A stretch of 42,344 nucleotides of DNA from the NCBI GenBank assembly GCA_029247985.1, contig JAQWKF010000003.1, forward strand, positions 1 through 42,344, written 5' to 3'. This document shows, piece after piece, positions 16,403 to 25,283 of the stretch. Below the pieces are notes generated by a model. It ran no database searches. It saw only the letters and a program-made list of their open reading frames with translations, and was not told the origin of the DNA. Positions within the stretch are counted from its first letter, which is position 1; every line of letters starts with the position of its first letter. This stretch comes from Flavobacteriaceae bacterium (GTDB lineage Bacteria > Bacteroidota > Bacteroidia > Flavobacteriales > Flavobacteriaceae). Made by a program: the position numbers and the translations under genes.

Positions 16403-16918
16403 TTATTCAGTTGCTAAAATGGGTTTAGCATATTGATTTAAATAACTGACTTTATCTCCAGTAAACGCAAAGGCTTCCATCCATGAATAACTAGACTTTT
16501 GCCCATCAGCAGTTTCAATTGTTCCGTTATCCCACAGTAAAACCCACTCAACATCGTTTTCGCCAACTACTGTAAAGTTCACTGCTACGGAATAGTCGTT
16601 AATGGAAACGGCTGAATAGGCTTCCTTCATGAACTGAAGTACGCTTTCTTTTCCTTCTAATGAGGTGCCGTTATCCAAGTTAAATACCACATCATCCGTA
16701 AGGTAGCTGACAGCCTTATCATAATCTTTATTTATAATGTGCTGGTGCATTTCTTGAATGAGGAGTACCTTTTCGTCACTACCCATCTCAAAAGAAGATT
16801 GGTAGGTGGGCTGGTAAATGAATTCAACCGCTTCTGCATGCGCACCAGATGCTTGTTTTGGGTTAGTACAAGAAAGCACTGTAGCAACAATAAATACTAT
16901 TAGAATTGTGTTTTTCAT
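16403..16918 (-). CDS. SnoaL/NTF2-like lipoprotein
   Basis: The 171-residue protein has a lipoprotein signal peptide (MKNTILIVFIVATVLSC, lipidated C17). After a linker of about 35 residues comes a domain of about 125 residues with the SnoaL/NTF2 pattern: a helix ending NKDYDKAVSYLTDDVVFN, then GTSLEGKESVLQFMKE and strands ending in WVLLWDNGT. These cone-shaped domains bind small molecules or act as lyases or isomerases; no catalytic residue set is recognisable. It is probably anchored in the inner or outer membrane facing the periplasm. It is monocistronic and divergent from the TonB-type receptor. Confidence 0.8.
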   Translation of the reverse strand: MKNTILIVFIVATVLSCTNPKQASGAHAEAVEFIYQPTYQSSFEMGSDEKVLLIQEMHQHIINKDYDKAVSYLTDDVVFNLDNGTSLEGKESVLQFMKEAYSAVSINDYSVAVNFTVVGENDVEWVLLWDNGTIETADGQKSSYSWMEAFAFTGDKVSYLNQYAKPILATE

Positions 16919-16929
16919 GTTTTGAATTT

Positions 16930-16942
16930 GTTTAAATTAAAC
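16930..16942. promoter_or_regulatory. Palindrome GTTTAAATTAAAC between lipoprotein and receptor genes
   Basis: This 13-base perfect inverted repeat (GTTTAA-A-TTAAAC) lies in the divergent region, 11 bases from the lipoprotein start. It shares its half-site with the palindrome at 27697-27714. AT-rich composition makes chance possible. Confidence 0.2.
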
Positions 16943-16966
16943 TTCTTAAAAATAATAATTTTGGGT

Positions 16967-16974
16967 TAAATTTG
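16967..16974 (+). promoter_or_regulatory. -7 promoter box TAAATTTG for the TonB-type receptor
   Basis: Exact TAnnTTTG match, 17 bases before the TTG start at 16992. No clear -33 TTTG is present at the usual spacing. Confidence 0.45.
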
Positions 16975-16991
16975 TAAGAAGTCAAAAAAAA

Positions 16992-19469
16992 TTGAAAAAA
17001 AAATTCTTTTCCTCGAGCATTTCGCTGCTATTCTTCGCTTATATCCTATTGCAATTCCAATACGGATTTTCTCAACTGAAAGCAACTATAACAGACGAAT
17101 TAGGTAATCCATTAGAATACGCCACGGCTGCCTTATATGATAATAATGGTACACTGGTATCTGGCGTTGTTTCACAAACAAATGGTGTTGTTAAAATCAA
17201 CAATATCAAAACGGGAAAATACAACCTTGAAGTTTCGTTCATAGGATATGAAGTCTACAAAGTTGCAAATTTGTTATATGACAAGACTTTAGATCTAGGA
17301 GCAATAAAATTAACACTAGGCAATTTACTAGATGATGTTGTTGTTTCAACTACACAAAAAACCATTATCAATAAAATTGACAAACAAATTTATAATCCAA
17401 AAGCGTTCAAGAATGCACAAGGAGGTACAGCACTCGATGTGCTAAAAAACCTTCCTGCCATAAGTGTTAGCGGTAATGATGAATTGATTGTCAGGGGTTC
17501 CAGCGGCTTTGTAGTGTTGCTCAACGGCAAACCAACGCAGAGCACGCCAACTACCATCATGGCACAACTACCAGCAAATGCCATTAGCAGTATTGAACTC
17601 ATTACCGCCCCATCTGCCAAATATGACCCTGAGGGCAAGGCTGGAATCATCAATATTATAACGAGCAAGGGGGTTACTGAGGGCGTTTTTAGTCAATTAA
17701 ATATTAAAGGTGGTTTTCCCTCTACAGAAACATATGGAAACGAATTAGCTCACCAACGCTTTGGAATTGACGGAACGTACAATGTGAATACAGAAAAGTT
17801 AAATATTTCCATTGGCGCAAATTACCAAAGAAACGATTTGGGTGGTAGACGCGAAGGTAATGTGTATACCATAATTGATGATGTATTTACGGGGCTTCCA
17901 TCAACGGGTGAGCGCAGTTTTGATGAAACCAATTATAACGGCCGTTTCACGCTTGAGTATGCACCCAACGCATCAGACGAATTATCGGTTGGCTTTTATG
18001 CAGGAAAAAGGTCAAAAAAGCGATTGGCAGATATCGTTTATTTCAATAACCAAACCATTGCCCCTCAAGGGAGTACAAATATTACAAATCTTCCCTCCTA
18101 TTTTAACCACAATTTAAGAGAGCGAAAAAGCGATTTCATTTTAGGCAATATAGATTACGCTCATGTTTTTCAAAACAAATCCGAACTTTCATTTTCTCTT
18201 TTGTATGAATATACTTTATTGGGCGGGCCTACCGTTAATCAAAACTTAGGGCATCCTGATAATGACGTATTATACCAAGATGAGTACAATACGAACGACA
18301 ACCCATTATATGGCTTTCGGGCGCAAGTAGATTATATTTTTTCTCCTTTTGAAGGGGGAGAGATTGCAATGGGCTATCAATTTCGTAACCTAGACCACAA
18401 AGGTGATTTTCTGTATGAGCGACGTACCAGTTTTAACGATCCTTTTGTAATGGTCCCTGCATTTTCTAGTGAGGTTAATCTAGTCCGTGAAATACATGCA
18501 ATTTATGGACAACTATCAGCATCCAAGGGGGCACTTGCTTACAACATAGGCTTACGCATTGAGCAAATGAATCGAGATTTGATGCTAAAAGACAAAGCAA
18601 ATACGATTGATGATACCCGAAATTATGCATTTACTAAGGCATATCCATCGGCTTCAATACGGTATACCATAAATGATAAGACCAAAGCCAAATTGGCTTA
18701 CAGCAAACGAGTAGCCCGTACCACAACCTTTAAAATGAACCCTTTTCCTGAACGCGAGCATGCTGAAACCCTAGAGCAAGGTGATCCAGATCTAAAGCCT
18801 GAATTTATTGACTTAATTGAATTGGGCTTAGACAGAAAAATTTCTGATAATACCAGTGCTTTTGCTACTGCTTATTACCGTAATTCAATAAATGTAGTAA
18901 ACCGCGTGAACACGGTGTACAGCAGCACCATATTAAACCGTATTTATTCAAATGTAGGTAACGCCAAAACCTTTGGAGTTGAGTTTGGAACTCAGCTAAA
19001 GTTTGCTGCCAAGTGGGATGCCTATTTTGGTGGAAATATTTATCAATATGATCTGAACGGTTCGTTTGACAACAGACCGGTAAACACAAAAACGACTGTT
19101 TACAGTTTTAATGCTAATACCAATTATCGTTTTTGGGATAATGCCGCTGTTCAGTTTTCTATAAATTATATTTCGGACAGAGTAACAGCACAAGGGGAAG
19201 ATTCAAGGTACTATACGCCTAACCTTAGTATTCAAAAATCATTTTTAAACGACAAACTCAAATGCACATTACAATGGCTAAATATAGACATGGGGTTATT
19301 AGATACCAACGAGCAACGCATAACAACCTGGCGGGATAACGAGTTTTACACTACTACCAACTATATATACGAAGTAGACATGATCACGCTGAACCTTTCG
19401 TACATATTTCAAAATGGAAAAAACAGATCTAATTTCATTGATAGTGAGTTTGGTAAAAGAGAATTTTAA
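16992..19469 (+). CDS. TonB-dependent receptor-like outer-membrane protein (OMP_b-brl family)
   Basis: The 825-residue protein has a signal peptide (about 1-28), a carboxypeptidase-regulatory-like beta-sandwich (residues ~30-110, ITDELGNPLEYATAALY), a plug domain (ALDVLKNLPAISV, LIVRGSSGFVVLLNGKPT, IELITAPSAKYDPEGKAGIINI) and a large beta-barrel ending in an aromatic residue (F825). This is the Bacteroidetes family related to SusC-type receptors but without a SusD partner nearby; the ligand is unknown. The start is a TTG, the only start that leaves a proper lysine-led signal peptide. A small lipoprotein follows after 27 bases and may be co-transcribed. The next upstream gene is divergent. Confidence 0.9.
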   Translation: MKKKFFSSSISLLFFAYILLQFQYGFSQLKATITDELGNPLEYATAALYDNNGTLVSGVVSQTNGVVKINNIKTGKYNLEVSFIGYEVYKVANLLYDKTLDLGAIKLTLGNLLDDVVVSTTQKTIINKIDKQIYNPKAFKNAQGGTALDVLKNLPAISVSGNDELIVRGSSGFVVLLNGKPTQSTPTTIMAQLPANAISSIELITAPSAKYDPEGKAGIINIITSKGVTEGVFSQLNIKGGFPSTETYGNELAHQRFGIDGTYNVNTEKLNISIGANYQRNDLGGRREGNVYTIIDDVFTGLPSTGERSFDETNYNGRFTLEYAPNASDELSVGFYAGKRSKKRLADIVYFNNQTIAPQGSTNITNLPSYFNHNLRERKSDFILGNIDYAHVFQNKSELSFSLLYEYTLLGGPTVNQNLGHPDNDVLYQDEYNTNDNPLYGFRAQVDYIFSPFEGGEIAMGYQFRNLDHKGDFLYERRTSFNDPFVMVPAFSSEVNLVREIHAIYGQLSASKGALAYNIGLRIEQMNRDLMLKDKANTIDDTRNYAFTKAYPSASIRYTINDKTKAKLAYSKRVARTTTFKMNPFPEREHAETLEQGDPDLKPEFIDLIELGLDRKISDNTSAFATAYYRNSINVVNRVNTVYSSTILNRIYSNVGNAKTFGVEFGTQLKFAAKWDAYFGGNIYQYDLNGSFDNRPVNTKTTVYSFNANTNYRFWDNAAVQFSINYISDRVTAQGEDSRYYTPNLSIQKSFLNDKLKCTLQWLNIDMGLLDTNEQRITTWRDNEFYTTTNYIYEVDMITLNLSYIFQNGKNRSNFIDSEFGKREF

Positions 19470-19496
19470 CTTGAATTGCTCAAAAAATATCCACAG

Positions 19497-19733
19497 ATGA
19501 AAAAAATAATATCTGGAATACTATTGCTTTTTCTCTCTTGTAAATCAGACGACAAATGCGGAGAAATTTTAGACAAGATCAGTACGTCTGAGCAGTATAT
19601 TTTTGTGATCTGCTTCGATGGGTGTGATCGAATTACTTCCAATGAATACCAAGGAAGTATGCGAAGTGATGTTCAGGTAGATGCAGCAACCTTTGAAAAA
19701 TTTAGCGCGGGTGACAACTATTGTGTTGAGTAA
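19497..19733 (+). CDS. Small Cys-rich lipoprotein, unknown function
   Basis: The ATG at 19497 gives 78 residues beginning with a lipoprotein signal (MKKIISGILLLFLSC, C15). The mature part is about 63 residues and acidic, with four further Cys that could form two disulfides. No known domain is recognised. An upstream in-frame TTG at 19476 would spoil the signal peptide. The gene sits 27 bases after the receptor gene and is likely a small surface or periplasmic partner of it, by position only. Confidence 0.65.
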   Translation: MKKIISGILLLFLSCKSDDKCGEILDKISTSEQYIFVICFDGCDRITSNEYQGSMRSDVQVDAATFEKFSAGDNYCVE

Positions 19734-19821
19734 AACATATATTTTTTTTAATAGTTTAACACAAGAAAGCGTCTCAATACTCGTTTTTATAGTAATTTTA
19801 GACTCTTAAATATTTTTATAA

Positions 19822-20685
19822 ATGAAAAGAACACGCATCTTATTAATTGTAATCCCTGCACTTCTGGCCTCTTGTGTGTCGCAGAAGAAATACACTGCTT
19901 TAGAATCTGACCACAAAGAAACCAAAGATCTGTTGAACTCCGCTACTGTACGCCTGAATTCATGTATTGACGAAAAGGCAAAAAGTGATGCGGACGTTTC
20001 TGCGCTTCGTGACCAAATTACTTTCCTAAAAGCTAACAATCAAGAGCTTATCAATAATATGGGCAACTTAACAACGCTGTCTCAAAAAGGTGCTGAAAAT
20101 CTTGAGCGCTCACTAGAGTCTTTAAAAGAAAAAGATATGCGCATTACTCGTATGCAGGATGCCGTTACACGTAGAGATTCGGTTACCTTGGCATTGGTTA
20201 CTAGTCTTAAGGGTGCGCTTGTGGACATTAACGATTCTGATATTGAGGTTAATGTTGAAAAGGGGGTTGTCTTTATTTCCATCTCTGACAAACTGTTGTT
20301 CAGAAGTGGTAGCTATACGGTCACCGCTCGTGCCAAAGAAGTACTTGGAAAGGTTGCGCGTGTCATAAACGACAAAACAGACTTGGAGTTTATGGTTGAA
20401 GGGCATACTGATAATGTACCCGTTAAAAAAGACAGCAATGTACTTGTAGACAACTGGGATTTGAGTGTGAAGCGCGCAACGGCTGTTGTACGTATACTGC
20501 AAAACGATTTCTTGGTTGATCCCGCGCGCATGACTGCAGCAGGACGGAGTTCTTATGTACCACTCGAAGATAATGAAACGCTTGACGGACGCGCTAAAAA
20601 CCGCAGAACACGCATTGTTGTGTTGCCCAAGCTTGATCAATTCTTTGATTTACTTGAAAAAGGTATGGAGGCTGCTTCCAAATAA
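19822..20685 (+). CDS. OmpA-family peptidoglycan-associated lipoprotein
   Basis: The 287-residue protein starts with a lipoprotein signal (MKRTRILLIVIPALLASC, C18), then a long helical coiled-coil stretch (about 25-135) and an OmpA/MotB-like domain (about 150-275). The latter includes FRSGSYTV, MVEGHTDNVP, NWDLSVKRATAVVR and NRRTRIVV, with the Asp and Arg that hold diaminopimelate of peptidoglycan. It links the outer membrane to the cell wall. The gene stands alone between a near-match box TAATTTTA about 20 bases upstream and a strong terminator 22 bases downstream. Confidence 0.92.
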   Translation: MKRTRILLIVIPALLASCVSQKKYTALESDHKETKDLLNSATVRLNSCIDEKAKSDADVSALRDQITFLKANNQELINNMGNLTTLSQKGAENLERSLESLKEKDMRITRMQDAVTRRDSVTLALVTSLKGALVDINDSDIEVNVEKGVVFISISDKLLFRSGSYTVTARAKEVLGKVARVINDKTDLEFMVEGHTDNVPVKKDSNVLVDNWDLSVKRATAVVRILQNDFLVDPARMTAAGRSSYVPLEDNETLDGRAKNRRTRIVVLPKLDQFFDLLEKGMEAASK

Positions 20686-20706
20686 AGGGTAATAATAAAA
20701 AAAATC

Positions 20707-20732
20707 AAAGCTACCTTAGGGTGGCTTTTTTT
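20707..20732. terminator. Bidirectional rho-independent terminator
   Basis: An 8-bp stem AAGCTACC/GGTGGCTT (20708-20715 and 20720-20727, one G-T pair) with loop TTAG is followed on the plus strand by a T run. The opposite strand has an A/T-rich tail ending in eight Ts, so it can serve both the OmpA gene and uvrD. It touches the uvrD stop codon. Confidence 0.8.
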
Positions 20733-23037
20733 ATGAAACTACCTTAAGTTTTGCAAAGCGCAACAGTACATTTTTTTCCCCAGATTGATCAAAACGGATA
20801 AGAGCCTTTGCATCATTACCTACCCCATCGGTACTTAAGACGGTTCCAAACCCAAAACGGCTATGTGAAACTCGAATGCCCTGTTGGATTTCGGATAAAT
20901 CTAATGTGGGACCACTGCTAGGTGCCGCTTTAGCTAAAGATTTCATGCGCGCTTTAGGTGGTACTGCTGCTGGGGGTTTCTTTTTTACGGGAGGCTTAAA
21001 GCGGACTTTGTTTGGGTCTGGCGCGTCAAAGACGGAGGTATCCATAAAAGGCTTAAATGAATAATCGTCATTCACCACTTGATTGTCAATGTAAGCCTCG
21101 TCAATTTCAGCCAAAAATCTGCTGGGTTCTGCATCAATAATTTTTCCCCATCGATATCTCGACAGCGTATAAGTCAGCGTAACACGTTTTTCAGCGCGCG
21201 TAAGTGCAACATAAAACAACCTTCGTTCTTCTTCCAGTTCTGCCCTAGTGTTTACGCTCATGGCAGAGGGAAATAAATCCTCCTCTAAACCAACAATATA
21301 CACGTTTGGAAACTCCAAACCTTTAGCAAGGTGAATGGTCATAAGCGAAACAGCTTGCTGATCTTTGACTTCATTGTCAAAGTCAGTAGCCAATGCAACG
21401 TCTTCTAAAAACTCAACCAAAGAACCAGTAGCATCAACGAGTTCGCGCTGCCCATCAACAAAATCTTTGATGCCATTCAGCAATTCTTCAATGTTTTCAA
21501 TACGGGTAACGGCTTCCGGTGTCCCCTCTTTTTTAAGTTCTGAAACCAAACCTACCTTCTTGGTAACCATATCGGCCAATTCAAAAGCATCTAGTGTTGT
21601 GAGTTGGGTTTTAATCGACTCTATAAGGGTATAGAAGTCTTGCAATTTGGTTCGTGTTCCCGCATTGATGTTAAGGGGGAGTTCTTGAATCTTCTCCAAT
21701 ACCTGATATAGCGTACAATCGTGCGTCTTTGCTGCTACGATAAGTTTGTTGATAGTCGTTTGCCCAATACCTCGCATGGGATAGTTTATTACTCGCTTTA
21801 AGCTTTCCTCGTCATTGGGATTGATCAGCAAGCGCAAATAGGCCAATACATCCTTGATTTCCTTGCGCTGGTAGAAAGAAACACCTCCATACACACGATA
21901 CGGAATATTACGCTTTCGCAAGGCGTCTTCCATAGCACGAGACTGTGCATTGGTGCGATATAATATGGCATAATTTTCATAGCCCTGTTGCGTTTGCATC
22001 GCACGTTCAAAAATATCACCTGCAACATATCTACCTTCTTCTCCATCTGTTGGACTGCGATGTAAAATAATTTTATGCCCCTCAGGGTTTTCGGTCCAAA
22101 CGTTCTTTTCTAATCTGTTTTGATTGTGTGCAATTACGGCATTAGCCGCTTGAACTATGGTTTTGGAGGAACGATAGTTTTGTTCCAATCGATACACTGC
22201 TGCATCGTCATAGTCGCGTTGAAAATTGAGAATATTCTGAATGTTTGCACCCCGAAAGGCGTAGATGCTTTGAGCATCGTCACCTACCACACAAACGTTT
22301 TGATAGCGATCTGCCAAAGCCCGTACAATCAAGTATTGAGAGTGGTTGGTATCTTGGTACTCATCAACCAAAATGTAGCGAAAACGTTCCTGATATTTAG
22401 CAAGGACGTCTGGAAACCTATTTAACAACTCATTGGTTTTAAGAAGTAGATCGTCAAAATCCATGGCGCCAGCCTTAAAGCAACGATCTACATACTCTTT
22501 GTAAATGCTACCCATTTCTGGACGCTTGGATTCCCGATCTGCCTCAACCAACTCTGGGTTGTTGTAGTAGGCACGTACCGTAATCAGACTGTTTTTAAAT
22601 GAAGAGATGCGCGCACGAATTTGTTTAACCTTATACAGATCTTTATCGAGTTGTAGCTCTTTGATGATGGAGCTCAACAAACGCTCGGAGTCTTGGGTAT
22701 CGTAAATCGTAAAGCTTGAGGGATAGCCCAAACGGTCGGCTTCCGCACGAAGGATACGAGCAAACACAGAGTGAAAAGTACCCATCCAAAGATTTTTGGA
22801 TTCGCTCTCACCAACAATTTGGGCAATCCGAGCTTTCATTTCGCGTGCAGCTTTGTTGGTAAACGTCAATGCTAATATGGAAAAGGAATCAACTCCTTGC
22901 TGCATCAAGTAGGCAATACGGTATGTGAGCACGCGCGTTTTACCAGAACCAGCGCCTGCAATAACCATAAGAGGTCCCTCTTTGTGGACAGTAGGTTTTT
23001 GCTGGGCTTCATTAAGCAGCTTGAGGTAATCTTCCAA
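20731..23037 (-). CDS. uvrD: ATP-dependent DNA helicase UvrD/PcrA
   Basis: The product has 768 residues from the chosen start. This superfamily 1A 3'-5' helicase unwinds DNA in excision and mismatch repair. Visible motifs are Walker A AGAGSGKTRVLTYR, motif II DEYQDTN, motif III GDDAQSIYAFRGA, motif IV LEQNYRS, motif V TIHLAKGLEFPNVYIVGLE and motif VI FYVALTRAEKR. The C-terminus ends in the PcrA-type tudor-like fold (GIRVSHSRFGFGTV). The TTG at 23037 (EDYLKLLNEAQ) matches the family N-terminus. A GTG at 23070 would add 11 atypical residues and overlaps a weak promoter-like box (TGTGTTTG). It is divergent from recG. Confidence 0.95.
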   Translation of the reverse strand: MEDYLKLLNEAQQKPTVHKEGPLMVIAGAGSGKTRVLTYRIAYLMQQGVDSFSILALTFTNKAAREMKARIAQIVGESESKNLWMGTFHSVFARILRAEADRLGYPSSFTIYDTQDSERLLSSIIKELQLDKDLYKVKQIRARISSFKNSLITVRAYYNNPELVEADRESKRPEMGSIYKEYVDRCFKAGAMDFDDLLLKTNELLNRFPDVLAKYQERFRYILVDEYQDTNHSQYLIVRALADRYQNVCVVGDDAQSIYAFRGANIQNILNFQRDYDDAAVYRLEQNYRSSKTIVQAANAVIAHNQNRLEKNVWTENPEGHKIILHRSPTDGEEGRYVAGDIFERAMQTQQGYENYAILYRTNAQSRAMEDALRKRNIPYRVYGGVSFYQRKEIKDVLAYLRLLINPNDEESLKRVINYPMRGIGQTTINKLIVAAKTHDCTLYQVLEKIQELPLNINAGTRTKLQDFYTLIESIKTQLTTLDAFELADMVTKKVGLVSELKKEGTPEAVTRIENIEELLNGIKDFVDGQRELVDATGSLVEFLEDVALATDFDNEVKDQQAVSLMTIHLAKGLEFPNVYIVGLEEDLFPSAMSVNTRAELEEERRLFYVALTRAEKRVTLTYTLSRYRWGKIIDAEPSRFLAEIDEAYIDNQVVNDDYSFKPFMDTSVFDAPDPNKVRFKPPVKKKPPAAVPPKARMKSLAKAAPSSGPTLDLSEIQQGIRVSHSRFGFGTVLSTDGVGNDAKALIRFDQSGEKNVLLRFAKLKVVS

Positions 23038-23118
23038 CGCATTAAATTTAAAGTGAAAATAGCCAAACACATACGGTTGATAAAGAAGCCTGAGGAATAG
23101 TTATTAACAGGAAACTGC

Positions 23119-23126
23119 TATCTTCG
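23119..23126 (+). promoter_or_regulatory. Imperfect -7 box TATCTTCG for recG
   Basis: One mismatch from TAnnTTTG, ending 5 bases before the recG ATG at 23132. Placement matches the other short-gap promoters in the window. Confidence 0.3.
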
Positions 23127-23131
23127 TTTTT

Positions 23132-25231
23132 ATGTCGGCATTGTTGCAAAAACCTATCGAATATTTAAAAGGCGTTGGTCCAAACAGGGCGCAATTGCTT
23201 AAAAAAGAGTTGGGCATATACACATTGCAAGACATTCTTTATTTTTTTCCACACCGCTATATTGACAAAAGTAACTATTACACACCTGGAGAACTACCCC
23301 AAACCACCGCAGATGTGCAAGTGTTGGGGAGCATTTCCCGTATTGAAACCATTAAGCAAAAACGAGGCAGTCGCTTGGTGGCTACTTTTACAGATGGTGA
23401 GCACAGCATGGAACTTGTTTGGTTTCGAGGACAACAGTGGATTCAAAAATCAATACAGTTAAACACGCCCTATATGGCATTTGGGCGACTCAATTGGTAT
23501 GGAAAAAAATGTTCCATTTCGCATCCAGAACTAGAACTTATATCGGATCACGAACAACGAAAAGGAAATTTTCAAGCGGTTTACCCATCAACAGAAAACT
23601 TGACTAAAAGCGGCATTTCTCAGCGTATTGTGCGACAAATAGTAGAAAATTTATTTGATGAGATGCAAAACAATTTGCAAGAAGTTTTGTCTGATGAGAT
23701 ACGTAATACATATCGGTTGATTGAGAAAAATGAAGCTCTAAAAGCCATTCACTTTCCCAAGTCGCAGGAAGCATTAGCACGTGCACAATACCGAATGAAA
23801 TTTGAAGAATTGTTTTTTGTACAGTTGCAATTAGGCCTAAAAAAACAACATCGGAAAGAACGCATAAAAGGCATCCCCTTTCCTAAAATTGGGTCGTATT
23901 TTAATCGCTTTTTTCACGACCACCTACCCTTTCCCTTAACCGAAGCACAAAAACGTGTTGTGCGGGAAATTAGAACTGACTTAAACAGTGAGGCACAAAT
24001 GAACAGGTTGCTACAGGGCGACGTTGGTTCAGGGAAAACCATCGTAGCCGTTCTATGTATGTTAATGGCCTTGGACAATAATGTGCAAGCTACCCTAGTT
24101 GCACCAACAGAAATTTTAGCACAACAGCACTTCAGCAGTATAAAGGGCTTGTTGACGCCTCTTGGTGTCGAGATTGGTTTACTCACCGGCTCTGTAACCA
24201 AGAAAGAGCGTGAACCACTGTTTGAAAAATTGGCAAATGGACAATTGCAAATACTTATTGGCACCCATGCAGTACTTGAGGAAACCGTAAATTTTAAACA
24301 ACTTGGACTTGCTATAGTTGATGAACAACATCGTTTTGGCGTGGCACAACGTGCTAAACTATGGCGAAAAAACAGTACACCTCCAAACATATTAGTAATG
24401 ACAGCCACCCCTATCCCCAGAACCTTGGCAATGACCGCTTATGGCGACTTAGATCTATCAGTGATTGATGAATTACCGCCAGGGAGAAAGCCCATTACAA
24501 CAACGCATCGGTTTGACAGCAAACGCTTGGCTGTATTTCAATTTATGCGAGAGGAAATTGCCAAGGGGCGACAAGTATACATTGTTTATCCGCTTATTCA
24601 AGAGTCCAAAGTTTTGGACTACAAAGATTTGATGGATGGCTATGAAAGCATTGTACGCGAATTTCCACTACCAGACTTTCAAATTAGCATTGTTCACGGC
24701 AGAATGAATGCCAAGGACAAAGCTTATGAGATGGAGCGTTTTATTTCTAAAAAAACACAAATTATGGTGGCCACTACGGTCATTGAAGTAGGTGTTGATG
24801 TTCCCAATGCAAGCATTATGATTATTGAAAGTGCCGAACGCTTTGGCTTATCACAACTTCACCAACTCAGGGGGCGTGTTGGTCGTGGTGCTAGTAAGAG
24901 TTATTGTATTTTGATGACAGGATCTAAACTTAGCCAAGATGCGCAAACACGCATACAAACCATGGTCAGAACGCAAGACGGCTTCGAATTGGCAGAAGTA
25001 GATTTATCCCTTCGTGGACCAGGAGATGTTATGGGTACTCAGCAAAGTGGGGTTTTACCGTTTCTGATTGCTAATCTGAAAAAAGATGTAGACATACTAA
25101 AAACGGTGCGTCATGCAGTAGATGCGCTACTTCAAAATGATCCGAATTTATCCCTTTCAATAAACGAAAACATACGTTTGGCGCTCTCCTTAACACAACA
25201 AGGAAAAAGTATTTGGAAGTACATTGGGTAA
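23132..25231 (+). CDS. recG: ATP-dependent DNA helicase RecG
   Basis: The 699-residue protein drives branch migration and regression of stalled forks. An N-terminal wedge/OB domain (LKGVGPNRAQLLKKELGI, ADVQVLGSISRIE) is followed by superfamily 2 helicase motifs: LLQGDVGSGKTIVA near residue 293, the DEQH box IVDEQHRFGVAQR near 396, TATPIPRTLA, and the C-terminal domain with TTVIEVGVDVPNA and QLRGRVGRG. The C-terminal RecG block RGPGDVMGTQQSG is intact. Length is normal for the family. It is followed 52 bases later by pheT with its own promoter box. Confidence 0.97.
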   Translation: MSALLQKPIEYLKGVGPNRAQLLKKELGIYTLQDILYFFPHRYIDKSNYYTPGELPQTTADVQVLGSISRIETIKQKRGSRLVATFTDGEHSMELVWFRGQQWIQKSIQLNTPYMAFGRLNWYGKKCSISHPELELISDHEQRKGNFQAVYPSTENLTKSGISQRIVRQIVENLFDEMQNNLQEVLSDEIRNTYRLIEKNEALKAIHFPKSQEALARAQYRMKFEELFFVQLQLGLKKQHRKERIKGIPFPKIGSYFNRFFHDHLPFPLTEAQKRVVREIRTDLNSEAQMNRLLQGDVGSGKTIVAVLCMLMALDNNVQATLVAPTEILAQQHFSSIKGLLTPLGVEIGLLTGSVTKKEREPLFEKLANGQLQILIGTHAVLEETVNFKQLGLAIVDEQHRFGVAQRAKLWRKNSTPPNILVMTATPIPRTLAMTAYGDLDLSVIDELPPGRKPITTTHRFDSKRLAVFQFMREEIAKGRQVYIVYPLIQESKVLDYKDLMDGYESIVREFPLPDFQISIVHGRMNAKDKAYEMERFISKKTQIMVATTVIEVGVDVPNASIMIIESAERFGLSQLHQLRGRVGRGASKSYCILMTGSKLSQDAQTRIQTMVRTQDGFELAEVDLSLRGPGDVMGTQQSGVLPFLIANLKKDVDILKTVRHAVDALLQNDPNLSLSINENIRLALSLTQQGKSIWKYIG

Positions 25232-25258
25232 ATAATGCCCAAAAAACCATCTTAATTG

Positions 25259-25266
25259 TATCTTTG
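25259..25266 (+). promoter_or_regulatory. -7 promoter box TATCTTTG for pheT
   Basis: Exact TAnnTTTG match located 17 bases upstream of the pheT ATG, in the short gap after recG. Confidence 0.45.
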
Positions 25267-25283
25267 TTGTTCAAATTACACGC

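Noticed and set aside
1878..18995. The 16-base string GTTGAGTTTGGAACTC occurs twice (near 1890 and near 18980).
   Set aside because: Both copies are inside unrelated coding genes in frame with conserved protein; one chance repeat of this length is plausible in 42 kb of AT-rich DNA.
20122..20640. A 172-codon minus-strand frame across the OmpA gene.
   Set aside because: It is antisense to a confident gene and its product is rich in low-likelihood Cys/His/Tyr with no recognisable domain.
23914..24408. A 164-codon minus-strand frame inside recG.
   Set aside because: Shadow of the helicase core; composition typical of antisense frames.
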